From positions 1-8,308 of the forward strand of contig JAOPZD010000437.1 in assembly GCA_025964295.1 (NCBI GenBank): 8,308 nucleotides of DNA, given 5' to 3'. Shown piece by piece: positions 1 to 5,719 of this stretch. The DNA is from Conexibacter sp. Its GTDB lineage: Bacteria > Actinomycetota > Thermoleophilia > Solirubrobacterales > Solirubrobacteraceae. The position numbers were made by a program, and so were the translations under genes. Within the stretch, counting starts at the first letter, position 1. Each line of letters begins with the position of its first letter. Below the pieces are notes generated by a model, which worked only from the letters and a program-made list of their open reading frames with translations, was not told the DNA's origin and made no database searches.

Positions 1-823
1 GCAGGGACCGCGCCGGCGCGTGGTGGCGCCGCAGCTCGGCGCGAGCGCGGTGCAGGCCCTGCTCGATGAGCTCGTCGGCGTGACCGAAGTCCGTGGGCAG
101 CAGCCCCGGGAGGGTCGGCGCGGGCAGCACGGTGAGGTCCACGATCGCGCCGTAGCGGGCGATGTCCTTCTCCAGGCGCCGCGTGATCGCCCTCGCGATC
201 GCGGTGATGCCCGCGGCGAGCGCGCCGCGCGGCGCCTCCTCGAGCCGTGACGGTCCCATGGCGCAGAGGACGAAGACGCGGTCGGCGCCGAGCGTGACGG
301 CATGGGCGATCGGCGCGTTGTTGACGATGCCGCCGTCCATGAGCAGCCGGCCGTCCAGCGCCACCGGTGGGAACACGCCGGGGATCGCCGCGCTGGCGAG
401 CAGCGCGTCCACGACCGGGCCGTGCGACAGCAGCACCTCGTCGCCCGTCAGCACGTCGGCGGCCACGACATGCACCGGAAGCGCGGCATGCTCCAGGCGC
501 GCGAAGTGGCAGTGGCGCTCGATCACCCGCCGCAGGCCGCAGGGCGGGAACGAGTGGTCCCGGACGCCGAGCGCGCCGAGCACCGCGGTCAACGGGCTGG
601 CGGGAAAGACCTGTGATCGGGTCAGCCCGAGCCAGATCCGCTGAAGCTCGATCGCGGCGTCCACGGTGCTCGCGCGGCCCGCCGCGAACGCCGCGTTGAG
701 CGCGCCCGCCGACGTCCCCACGAGCAGGTCCGGGCGGATGTCGCGCTCGTAGAGAGCCTGCAGCATCCCCGCCTGCGTCGCCCCGAGGCTGGCGCCACCA
801 CTGAGCACGAAGGCGGTGGTCAT
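1..823 (-). CDS. Patatin-like phospholipase family protein (C-terminus cut by window edge)
   Basis: Reading from ATG at 823 gives at least 274 codons with no stop before the window edge, so the C-terminus is missing. The patatin layout is clear: a glycine-rich oxyanion-hole segment SGGASLG (residues 8-14), the nucleophile elbow GTSAG (36-40, Ser38), a segment ASAAIPGVFPPV (about 144-155) typical of the family, and the DGG motif (163-165) carrying the second catalytic residue Asp163. Patatin-like enzymes use this Ser-Asp dyad to cleave acyl esters of lipids. The first glycine of the usual GGGxxG is a serine here, which is common in bacterial members. No signal peptide or membrane segment is visible, so a cytoplasmic or membrane-peripheral lipase is expected. 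No clear Shine-Dalgarno precedes the ATG. It is divergent from the AI-2E permease, with 106 nt between the two starts. The family is secure; the lipid substrate is unknown. Confidence 0.9.
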   Translation of the reverse strand, partial: MTTAFVLSGGASLGATQAGMLQALYERDIRPDLLVGTSAGALNAAFAAGRASTVDAAIELQRIWLGLTRSQVFPASPLTAVLGALGVRDHSFPPCGLRRVIERHCHFARLEHAALPVHVVAADVLTGDEVLLSHGPVVDALLASAAIPGVFPPVALDGRLLMDGGIVNNAPIAHAVTLGADRVFVLCAMGPSRLEEAPRGALAAGITAIARAITRRLEKDIARYGAIVDLTVLPAPTLPGLLPTDFGHADELIEQGLHRARAELRRHHAPARSL

Positions 824-853
824 GGCGGCGAGCGTGGGACCGTGCCCGATCGC

Positions 854-863
854 CGCCTAGGCG
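854..863. promoter_or_regulatory. 10-bp perfect palindrome in divergent promoter region
   Basis: CGCCTAGGCG is a perfect palindrome centred on CTAG, midway between the divergent patatin and permease starts. It could be a dimeric regulator's site, but in DNA this GC-rich a 10-bp palindrome is weak evidence on its own. Confidence 0.2.
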
Positions 864-894
864 CACCGCGTATGGCGACGCGAGCCGATCGTTC

Positions 895-922
895 TTGCCC
901 GCCCGCCGGCGCGACGTACGGT
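895..922 (+). promoter_or_regulatory. Candidate leaderless promoter of the AI-2E permease
   Basis: A -35-like TTGCCC (895-900), a 16-nt spacer and a -10-like TACGGT (917-922, form TANNNT) lie just ahead of the permease ATG at 930. Only 7 nt separate the -10 from the ATG, so transcription would start at or next to the start codon. This fits the absence of any Shine-Dalgarno. The 11-mer CGTACGGTCGC around this -10 recurs at the candidate SDR promoter on the minus strand. Confidence 0.4.
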
Positions 923-929
923 CGCGGCG

Positions 930-2042
930 ATGCGCCAGCCCGGCCCGACCGTCCGCTTGGCCGCGCCCTCCCTCAGGGGCGTCGTCCGGCTCGTCGCCAT
1001 CGTCGCGGCCTGCGCCGTCGCGCTGTACCTCATCTGGCGGACGCGCGACGTGCTGCGCCTCGCGGCGATCGCGCTGTTCGTGGCGCTGACGCTGAACCCG
1101 ATCGTCGACGCGCTCGACCGCCACGTCCGCCTGCCGCGCGCGGGGGTCATCCTCCTGCTCTACGCCGCGCTGGCCGGCGGCGTCGTGGTGACCGGCGCGG
1201 TCGTCGTGCCGAGCACGGTCCGGCAGGTCCAGCAGGTCTCGCGCGACGCTCCGCAGAACCTCCGCGACCTGCGGCGCAACGGGACGTTTCGCCGCTACGA
1301 CGACCGCTACGGCATCACGACGAAGCTGCGGCGCGACGCCCGCGCGCTGCCGCGGCGGCTCGGGGCCGCGGCTGGGCCGCTTCAGCGCGTCACGGTGCAG
1401 GCGTTCGGCGCCGTGAGCCAGCTGCTCACCGTCCTGTCGCTCGCCTTCCTGCTGATGCTCCACGGACGCGAGTACGTCGGCATGGCGCTGCGCCTGACCG
1501 GCGATCGCGAGGCGCGCTACCGCGCGCTGATGATCGACATCAACCGCGCCGTCGCCAAGTACATGCTGGGCAACGTGGCGATCAGCGGCCTGGCGACGGT
1601 CTCCACGTGGCTGGTGCTGACGCTGCTCGGCGTCCCCTACGCGCTCTCGCTCGGTCTGCTCGTCGGCTTCTTCGACCTCCTCCCGCTCATCGGCGCGACG
1701 CTCGGCGCGATCTTCGTCGGGATCGCCACCGCCACCGTCGACTTCCCCACCGCCACGATCGTCTGGATCGGGTTCATCATCGCCTACCAGCGCGTCGAGA
1801 ACTCGTTCATCCAGCCGGTCGTGTACGGCCGCGCGCTGAAGGTCAACCCGATCGTCACGATCCTCTCCGTCCTGGTCGGCGCGTCGCTGCTCGGGATCCT
1901 CGGCGCGCTGCTCGCCATACCGATCGCCGCGGCGATCCAGATCCTCCTGCGCGACTGGTGGAGGCACCGGCCGGCGGCTGACGTAACCGACGCGTATGCG
2001 CCGGCGCAGACCGGGTCTAGCGCCGAGCTCGCGCAGCCGTAG
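930..2042 (+). CDS. AI-2E family transporter (PF01594-type multipass permease)
   Basis: This 370-residue protein has the length and hydrophobicity pattern of the AI-2E transporter family. Two N-terminal membrane segments (about 17-36 and 40-60) and a third (about 72-94) are followed by a basic, soluble region (about 97-150). The C-terminal half holds the remaining helices, with family hallmarks FDLLPLIGATLG (248-259), ENSFIQPVVYGRAL (290-303), a KVNP turn (304-307) and the glycine-rich helix ending in LLAIPIAAAIQI. Family members have been linked to autoinducer-2 export, Na+/H+ exchange and unknown solutes, so the name does not fix a substrate. The ATG at 930 is chosen because the family-like sequence begins soon after it and a -10-like TACGGT lies 7 nt upstream. 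The tail after about residue 345 is hydrophilic and poorly conserved. A BON-domain gene starts 10 nt beyond the stop. Confidence 0.92.
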   Translation: MRQPGPTVRLAAPSLRGVVRLVAIVAACAVALYLIWRTRDVLRLAAIALFVALTLNPIVDALDRHVRLPRAGVILLLYAALAGGVVVTGAVVVPSTVRQVQQVSRDAPQNLRDLRRNGTFRRYDDRYGITTKLRRDARALPRRLGAAAGPLQRVTVQAFGAVSQLLTVLSLAFLLMLHGREYVGMALRLTGDREARYRALMIDINRAVAKYMLGNVAISGLATVSTWLVLTLLGVPYALSLGLLVGFFDLLPLIGATLGAIFVGIATATVDFPTATIVWIGFIIAYQRVENSFIQPVVYGRALKVNPIVTILSVLVGASLLGILGALLAIPIAAAIQILLRDWWRHRPAADVTDAYAPAQTGSSAELAQP

Positions 2043-2045
2043 CGT
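2040..2045 (+). promoter_or_regulatory. Candidate -10 for leaderless BON gene, overlapping the permease stop
   Basis: TAGCGT lies exactly 7 nt before the ATG at 2053, the same arrangement as TACGGT before the permease ATG. The following 7 nt are also similar (CGCGAGC versus CGCGGCG). The first three bases are the permease stop codon. No convincing -35 is visible. The BON gene could equally be read through from the permease. Confidence 0.3.
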
Positions 2046-2052
2046 CGCGAGC

Positions 2053-2505
2053 ATGGATACCACCAGCACCCAGATCGAAGACGACGTGCGCGCCCAGATC
2101 GCCGGCGACCCACGCATCCCCCATCCCGCCGAGATCGCCGTGGAGGTCGTCGACCGCATCGCGACGCTGCGAGGGACCGTGGGCAGCTTCGCCCAGCGGC
2201 ATGCCGCCGTCGCCGACGCGCGACGCACGGCGGGCGTCGAGTACGTCGAGAACTGGTTGGACGTTCGCCTGCTCGACCGCGACCGCCGCGAGGACGCTGA
2301 GATCCGCGGCGCCGCGCTCCAGCGGCTGGAGTGGGACAGCGAGATCCCGGGGGACGCCATCCGGGTCGCGGTCAAGGACGGCTGGGTCACCCTCAAGGGC
2401 GACGTCGACCTGCAGTTCCAGAGCGACGAGGCGTTCAACCGCGTCGCGAGCCTGCACGGCGTCACCGGCGTCACCAATCAGATCCGCGTCGACGAGCAGC
2501 GGTGA
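2053..2505 (+). CDS. Two-BON-domain protein (cytoplasmic, OsmY-like modules)
   Basis: The 150-residue protein is two BON domains in tandem, at about residues 8-73 and 81-147. Each has the expected order: an N-terminal helix, a strand ending in TLRG (38-41) or TLKG (113-116), a long helix, and a closing strand with a V-x-N pattern (GVEYVEN, GVTGVTNQI). BON domains are thought to bind phospholipid or membrane-associated partners. OsmY, BamE-like and mechanosensitive-channel proteins carry them. No signal peptide is present, so unlike OsmY it should be cytoplasmic. The ATG at 2053 is preferred over an upstream in-frame ATG at 1996, whose extra 19 residues are Arg/Ser-rich and overlap the permease. 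It matches the first two domains of the three-BON protein at 4172-4831, sharing elements such as TLRGTVGS and REDAE. Its role may be tied to the permease 10 nt upstream. Confidence 0.85.
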   Translation: MDTTSTQIEDDVRAQIAGDPRIPHPAEIAVEVVDRIATLRGTVGSFAQRHAAVADARRTAGVEYVENWLDVRLLDRDRREDAEIRGAALQRLEWDSEIPGDAIRVAVKDGWVTLKGDVDLQFQSDEAFNRVASLHGVTGVTNQIRVDEQR

Positions 2506-2559
2506 CCGCCCTGACCCGCTGGCGGCCAGGGAGAGGCCAAGCACCCCGGGAGACCCGCG

Positions 2560-2697
2560 ATGAGCCACGAGTTCACCTACCCCAAGGTCACCGAGATCCG
2601 CCGAGTGTCGCTGGCGATCGCCCGACAGCCGGTCCCTCCGGCCCGGCCGGGTCGCAGCCCGTCTCCGCTCCGGGCAGCGGCCGTCGGGCGGCCATGA
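2560..2697 (+). CDS. Possible 45-residue small ORF in the gap before DUF1003
   Basis: An ATG at 2560, preceded by GGGAG about 8 nt upstream, opens a 45-codon frame ending at TGA 2695-2697. The first 24 residues (starting MSHEFTYPKVTEIRR) have mixed composition. The remainder is Pro/Arg/Ala-rich and looks like translated non-coding DNA. It matches no family I recognise. It may be the decayed 5' end of a lost gene, a short leader, or chance. The rest of the 277-nt gap holds only short GGCCGG-type repeats and no other convincing element. Confidence 0.2.
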   Translation: MSHEFTYPKVTEIRRVSLAIARQPVPPARPGRSPSPLRAAAVGRP

Positions 2698-2767
2698 GCG
2701 GCCGGTCTGGCCGGTGCGCCGGGCCCATCTGCGGCTCGAGCGGGCGGCCCGCCGGCGATCCCGGCCC

Positions 2768-2773
2768 AGGAGG
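2768..2773 (+). promoter_or_regulatory. Ribosome binding site AGGAGG for the DUF1003 gene
   Basis: AGGAGG lies 9 nt before the ATG at 2783. It settles that start over an in-frame ATG at 2714 that would add 23 mostly arginine and alanine residues. Confidence 0.85.
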
Positions 2774-2782
2774 AACGAGCCC

Positions 2783-3280
2783 ATGACGAACGACACCAGC
2801 GCGCCCGACGCGCCGACGACCGGACGTCGCCCGGCGCTCCCCGACCGCCTGCGCCGCGGGCTGCTTCCCTTCCCCCAGCCGCGCCCCCTCAACCCGGCGC
2901 TGCTGAAGGACGCCGAGCAGCGCGCCCAGAGCGCCCAGAACCGGATCGCCGACAAGATCACCGTCTTCTCGGGGTCGATGGCGTTCGTCTACATCCACAT
3001 CGTCTGGTTCGGCTGCTGGATCGGCTTCGGCGTCGAGAAGTACCCCTTCGGCCTGCTGACGATGATCGTCTCGCTCGAGGCGATCTTCCTGTCGACCTTC
3101 GTGATGATCAGCCAGAACCGGGCCGACGCCAAGCGCCAGGTCCTCGCGGACGAGCAATGGAAGACGGTGCAGGAGGAGGACCGGCAGAACCAGGAGCTGC
3201 TGGAGCTCTCGAAGCAGATCCTGGACCTCACCAAAGAGGTCCACGCGTCGAGCACGTCCAACAACGGCGCGAGGCAATAG
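2783..3280 (+). CDS. DUF1003 family two-helix membrane protein
   Basis: The 165-residue protein has the DUF1003 (PF06210) signature. A hydrophilic proline-rich N-terminus (1-40) leads into the conserved QNRIADKITVFSGSMAFVYI region (52-71). Two membrane helices follow (about 64-84 and 88-110), with the family's YPF turn (87-89) and the ISQNR motif (109-113) at the end of helix two. A charged, Gln/Glu-rich tail (about 114-155) with heptad-like leucines is a likely coiled coil on the cytoplasmic side. The molecular function of DUF1003 is unknown; it is a small integral membrane protein found widely in bacteria. The start is fixed by AGGAGG 9 nt upstream. The gene stands alone after a 277-nt gap and converges on the SDR gene, the two stops being 36 nt apart. 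No terminator hairpin with a T-run is seen between them. Confidence 0.9.
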   Translation: MTNDTSAPDAPTTGRRPALPDRLRRGLLPFPQPRPLNPALLKDAEQRAQSAQNRIADKITVFSGSMAFVYIHIVWFGCWIGFGVEKYPFGLLTMIVSLEAIFLSTFVMISQNRADAKRQVLADEQWKTVQEEDRQNQELLELSKQILDLTKEVHASSTSNNGARQ

Positions 3281-3316
3281 GTGTAGGCGTCGCTCAGCGG
3301 CCGCGGGAGCGGGAGG

Positions 3317-4009
3317 TCACGAGGTCGACGCGGCCGGCTCCTCGGTGCCCTCGAAGCGATACTCCTCGCGCCAGGCATCGGGGCGCTCGTTGGCGATCGC
3401 CCAGTAGGCGTCGGCGATGCGGTCCGGGTCGAACGGCGTTCCCGCCACGATCTGCCCGGCGATGGTCAGGCTCCCGGCGTGGATGTCGTCGTCGCGCAGC
3501 TCACGGGCGAGCATGGTCGCCACGGCGCGCAGCGCGACCTTGCCGAGCGAGAGCGTCGCCAGCGTGTCCGGGAGCGCGTCGGCGAACCCACCGCCGGTGA
3601 ACAGCAGCGTGCCGCCACCCGCCGCGCGCATCGCGGGCACGGCGAGCTGCGCGGTGAGCACCCCGCCGATCACGTCGACCGCGTAGGCGTGGGCGAGCTG
3701 CTCCGGGCTGACCGTGAGCAGGGCGTCGAACGTCATGAGCGCCGCGTTGTAGATCACGACGCCCGGCGCGGCCGGGGTGGCGAGCAGCGGTGACAGCGCC
3801 GTGCGCAGGCGCTCGGGATCGCCGGCGTCGGCTCGGACGACGGTGACGTCGGCTCCGGCCGCGCGCAGCTCCCGCGCGATCGTCGCGACCGCCTCCTCGG
3901 ACCGGGCGACCAGCGTCAGGCGGTATCCCTCCCGCGCGAAACGGCGCGCGATCGCCGCACCCAGCCCAGGGCCGGTGCCGACGAGCAGCAGGTGGCGGGG
4001 ATCAGTCAT
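3317..4009 (-). CDS. Atypical short-chain dehydrogenase/reductase (SDR) without the catalytic Tyr
   Basis: This 230-residue protein has an SDR Rossmann fold. The nucleotide-binding loop is GTGPGLG (11-17), an acidic residue Asp61 follows the third strand, and NAA (88-90) stands for the usual NAG. The active site departs from the classical Ser-Tyr-Lys: the strand carrying the serine reads FTGGG (137-141) with threonine, Lys157 is kept in SLGKVAL, and the position four residues before it, normally tyrosine, is Leu153. The catalytic-loop asparagine is Asp112. The C-terminus has GTPFDPDRIADAYW (190-203), a pattern I associate with a group of SDR-like proteins. It probably binds NAD(P), but oxidoreductase activity is doubtful. 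The ATG at 4009 is chosen because AAGGAG lies 8 nt upstream; a start at 4069 would add 20 unrelated residues. A candidate promoter lies at 4041-4069. Gene-tail orientation is convergent with DUF1003. Confidence 0.88.
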   Translation of the reverse strand: MTDPRHLLLVGTGPGLGAAIARRFAREGYRLTLVARSEEAVATIARELRAAGADVTVVRADAGDPERLRTALSPLLATPAAPGVVIYNAALMTFDALLTVSPEQLAHAYAVDVIGGVLTAQLAVPAMRAAGGGTLLFTGGGFADALPDTLATLSLGKVALRAVATMLARELRDDDIHAGSLTIAGQIVAGTPFDPDRIADAYWAIANERPDAWREEYRFEGTEEPAASTS

Positions 4010-4017
4010 GCCGAGCT

Positions 4018-4023
4018 CTCCTT
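4018..4023 (-). promoter_or_regulatory. Ribosome binding site AAGGAG for the SDR gene
   Basis: AAGGAG on the minus strand ends 8 nt before the ATG at 4009 and decides that start over the upstream ATG at 4069. Confidence 0.8.
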
Positions 4024-4030
4024 CAGACGG

Positions 4031-4043
4031 GGTCGCGGCGACC
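4031..4043. promoter_or_regulatory. Perfect 6-bp-arm palindrome over the SDR transcription start
   Basis: GGTCGC-G-GCGACC is a perfect inverted repeat with a 1-nt centre. It overlaps the candidate -10 and the predicted transcription start of the SDR gene, where a repressor would act. Similar GC-only palindromes arise by chance in such DNA, so this is a suggestion only. Confidence 0.25.
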
Positions 4044-4069
4044 GTACGCGCGCGCGTGCACGCCACCAA
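4041..4069 (-). promoter_or_regulatory. Candidate promoter of the SDR gene
   Basis: On the minus strand a -35-like TTGGTG (4069-4064), a 17-nt spacer and a -10-like TACGGT (4046-4041) predict transcription starting near 4034. That gives a leader of about 25 nt containing the AAGGAG site. The -10 hexamer, and the 11-mer around it, are identical to those before the AI-2E permease. This suggests the SDR gene is at least partly independent of the genes upstream. Confidence 0.45.
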
Positions 4070-4171
4070 TAGCTCTCGACGACGCCGGCCATCGCTCGCG
4101 GTGATGCCGGGAGGGCCGGAGGGGTGGGAGGACCGCTCTTGTCCTCCAGTGACTCGCTGTTGGTGTCGGCG

Positions 4172-4831
4172 TCAGCCCGTCACCGACAGCCGGTCCTCGA
4201 CCAGGCGGACGCCGGGTGCGGCGGAGGCCGTCGCGAGCGCCTCGTCGTGCTCGGCCCATGACGCGACGGTGCCTTCGAGGATCACCGCGCCATCCGCGAC
4301 GGTGATGGTGATGCCCTTCGCGTGCGTCTGCGCGCTTCGCCGCAGCGCCTCGGAGATGCGCTCGGCCATCGCGGCCGTCTCGGCGGCCGGCGTCCTGACC
4401 TCGATGTCGTTGCGGACGGCGACGACACCGGTCAGCACGGCCACCGTCGCCTCGGCCGCCTCCTTCTCATACGTCCAGTCGGCAGCGCCGGTGAGGAGGA
4501 GATGGCCGTCCTCGACCTGGACGTCGATGCCGTCGGCCGGCACGAGCGCGTTCCACTGCAGCGCCTGCAACGCGGCTGCGCGGACCTCGGCGTCCTCGCG
4601 CGCGTAGTCGTCCATCAGCCGGACGTCCAGCTGGTCGTCGACCTCGAACGTGCCGCGGACGCGCTTGGCGGCGTCCGTCGCCGCCCGCCGCTGGTGCAGG
4701 CTGCCCACGGTGCCGCGCAGCGTGACCGTCCCGCGGTCGGCGGCGACGGCGATCTCCGCCGCGTCCTTGATCTTGGGATCCCAGGCCAGCTCGGCGCGGA
4801 CGTCGGCCTGCAGCTCTGCATCGGTCTTCAT
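4172..4831 (-). CDS. Three-BON-domain protein (cytoplasmic, OsmY-like modules)
   Basis: The 219 residues are almost entirely three BON domains, at about 5-72, 79-145 and 153-218. Each shows the helix, strand and glycine (TLRG 37-40, LLTG 112-115, ILEG 184-187), long helix, and final V-x-D/N strand (FEVDDQL, VVAVRND, VRLVEDRL). Triple-BON proteins of this kind are common hypothetical or transport-associated proteins. The domain is believed to contact phospholipids, with roles in osmotic or envelope stress inferred from OsmY. No signal peptide is present. The ATG at 4831 is chosen because GAGGAG lies 6 nt upstream; a start at 4867 would add 12 residues ahead of that site. It follows the sigma-factor gene by 114 nt on the same strand, so it may be cotranscribed with it or be its target. 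Domain 1 resembles the protein at 6718-6930 and domain 3 resembles the one at 6456-6698. Confidence 0.88.
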   Translation of the reverse strand: MKTDAELQADVRAELAWDPKIKDAAEIAVAADRGTVTLRGTVGSLHQRRAATDAAKRVRGTFEVDDQLDVRLMDDYAREDAEVRAAALQALQWNALVPADGIDVQVEDGHLLLTGAADWTYEKEAAEATVAVLTGVVAVRNDIEVRTPAAETAAMAERISEALRRSAQTHAKGITITVADGAVILEGTVASWAEHDEALATASAAPGVRLVEDRLSVTG

Positions 4832-4837
4832 GGTCGT

Positions 4838-4843
4838 CTCCTC
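4838..4843 (-). promoter_or_regulatory. Ribosome binding site GAGGAG for the three-BON gene
   Basis: GAGGAG on the minus strand sits 6 nt before the ATG at 4831 and favours that start over the in-frame ATG at 4867. Confidence 0.75.
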
Positions 4844-4889
4844 TGCGTCGTTGACTCGCTCGGGCACCGGCTACCCCGCGGCGCTCGCG

Positions 4890-4903
4890 TGACGTAGTCG
4901 TCA
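4890..4903. promoter_or_regulatory. Inverted repeat TGACG-N4-CGTCA upstream of the three-BON gene
   Basis: TGACG and CGTCA face each other across 4 nt, about 60 nt upstream of the ATG at 4831 and between that gene and the sigma-factor stop. This is a plausible operator position. No clear -35/-10 pair is visible beside it. Confidence 0.25.
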
Positions 4904-4945
4904 TCGCATGGCGCGCCAGAGGTGGCGGCGATGGCGACCACCTCG

Positions 4946-5656
4946 TCATGAGCAGAGCGACGTGCGCTCGGCGAGGGCCCGCAGCCGGCGCAGCGCTTCA
5001 GCCGCGATCTGCCGGCTGCGCTCCGCGCTCATGCCCAGCAGCGCTCCGATCTCCTCATAGGTCGACGGTGGGTCGCCATCGAGGCCGAAGCGCAGGTGCA
5101 GCACGCGACGTGCCCGAGGCTCGATCAGCGCGACGGCGGCGATGACGTCGCGGCGCGCCTCGGCCTGCTCGAGTCCGGACGAGAGCTCCGGGACCCGGGC
5201 GTCGGTGACGAGCTCGGCGACGGTCGTGTCGCCTCCGGCCACCGGGGCGTCGAGGGAGGCGACGACGTGCGCCGCGGCACGGAGACGCTGGACGTGCTTG
5301 AGCGGCACCCCGGTGTGGCTCGCGAGCGCGTCGGCGTTCGGCCGGGGGCGACCGTGGCTCGTGAGCTCCTGCGCCGTTCGCAGGATCGCGGCCAGCTCGC
5401 GGTGACCTTCGGCGGGCAGCCGGATCGCCGGCGCGGCCGCGACGGCACGGAGCATGGCCCGGCGGATCCACCAGGTCGCATAGGTCGCCAGCCGGTGACC
5501 GCGCTCATGGTCGAAGCCCTCCACGGCGCGCAGCAGGCCCATCATGCCCTCCTGGACCAGGTCGGCGTGCGACACCCCGCGCCCGTCGTCGCCGATCGCC
5601 ACCGCCGGATCGCTTCGCATCGAGTGCATCTGCCGCACGCTAGATGGCTTGGGCAT
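4946..5656 (-). CDS. Sigma-70 family RNA polymerase sigma factor, reduced N-terminus
   Basis: The 236-residue protein is a group 2/3-like sigma-70 factor. Region 2.2-2.4 is clear: DLVQEGMMGLLRAVEGFD (32-49) for core RNA polymerase binding, then RLATYATWWIRRAMLRAV (55-72) for -10 recognition and melting. RLP (79-81) opens a region 3 of about 80-140. Region 4 spans about 167-230, with IEPRARRVLHLRFGLDG (178-194), then a helix-turn-helix STYEEIGALLGMSAERSRQI (198-217) for -35 contact. Region 1.2 is absent and region 2.1 is truncated: only about 31 residues precede DLVQEG, and the usual NLRLVV helix is not recognisable. An in-frame TAG just upstream (5663-5665) rules out a longer frame. No strong Shine-Dalgarno precedes the ATG. 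The gene lies 63 nt after DUF1345 and 114 nt before the three-BON gene, so it may control local membrane and BON genes. Confidence 0.88.
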   Translation of the reverse strand: MPKPSSVRQMHSMRSDPAVAIGDDGRGVSHADLVQEGMMGLLRAVEGFDHERGHRLATYATWWIRRAMLRAVAAAPAIRLPAEGHRELAAILRTAQELTSHGRPRPNADALASHTGVPLKHVQRLRAAAHVVASLDAPVAGGDTTVAELVTDARVPELSSGLEQAEARRDVIAAVALIEPRARRVLHLRFGLDGDPPSTYEEIGALLGMSAERSRQIAAEALRRLRALAERTSLCS

Positions 5657-5665
5657 GACGACCTA

Positions 5666-5673
5666 GACCGGTC
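5666..5673. promoter_or_regulatory. 8-bp palindrome just upstream of the sigma-factor start
   Basis: GACCGGTC is a perfect palindrome 9 nt upstream of the ATG at 5656, in the 63-nt gap after DUF1345. It could bind a regulator or be chance. No recognisable -35/-10 pair accompanies it. Confidence 0.15.
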
Positions 5674-5719
5674 ACCCGTCGCTCCCATCACCATGACCAA
5701 TGCCCGTGACGCCGCGGCG

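Noticed and set aside
162..644. 160-codon plus-strand ORF antisense to the patatin gene
   Set aside because: Ser/Thr/Arg-rich. The minus-strand reading has clear patatin motifs, so this is a shadow.
842..1981. 379-codon plus-strand ORF overlapping the permease
   Set aside because: Arg/Ala/Pro-rich composition with no motif. It is the out-of-frame shadow of the AI-2E gene, a usual effect of high GC.
930..2042. Assigning autoinducer-2 export to the permease
   Set aside because: The family has several proposed substrates, and no quorum-sensing gene is present in the window.
2053..2505. Calling the BON proteins OsmY
   Set aside because: OsmY is exported to the periplasm. None of these proteins has a signal peptide, so only domain-level similarity is claimed and no gene symbol is given.
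2701..2735. GGCCGGT direct repeats and a GGCCG-N5-CGGCC hairpin near 2680-2715
   Set aside because: Short GC-only repeats are expected by chance in DNA this GC-rich and have no promoter or terminator context.
2017..2961. 314-codon minus-strand ORF covering the two-BON gene, the gap and the start of DUF1003
   Set aside because: It runs antisense to two well-supported genes, with low-complexity composition and no recognisable domain.
3281..3316. Bidirectional terminator between the convergent DUF1003 and SDR genes
   Set aside because: The 36-nt gap shows no convincing inverted repeat and no T-run on either strand.
3777..4607. 276-codon plus-strand ORF across the SDR/three-BON boundary
   Set aside because: Ser/Arg/Ala-rich shadow antisense to the SDR and BON genes. 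It also reads through a well-formed minus-strand promoter.
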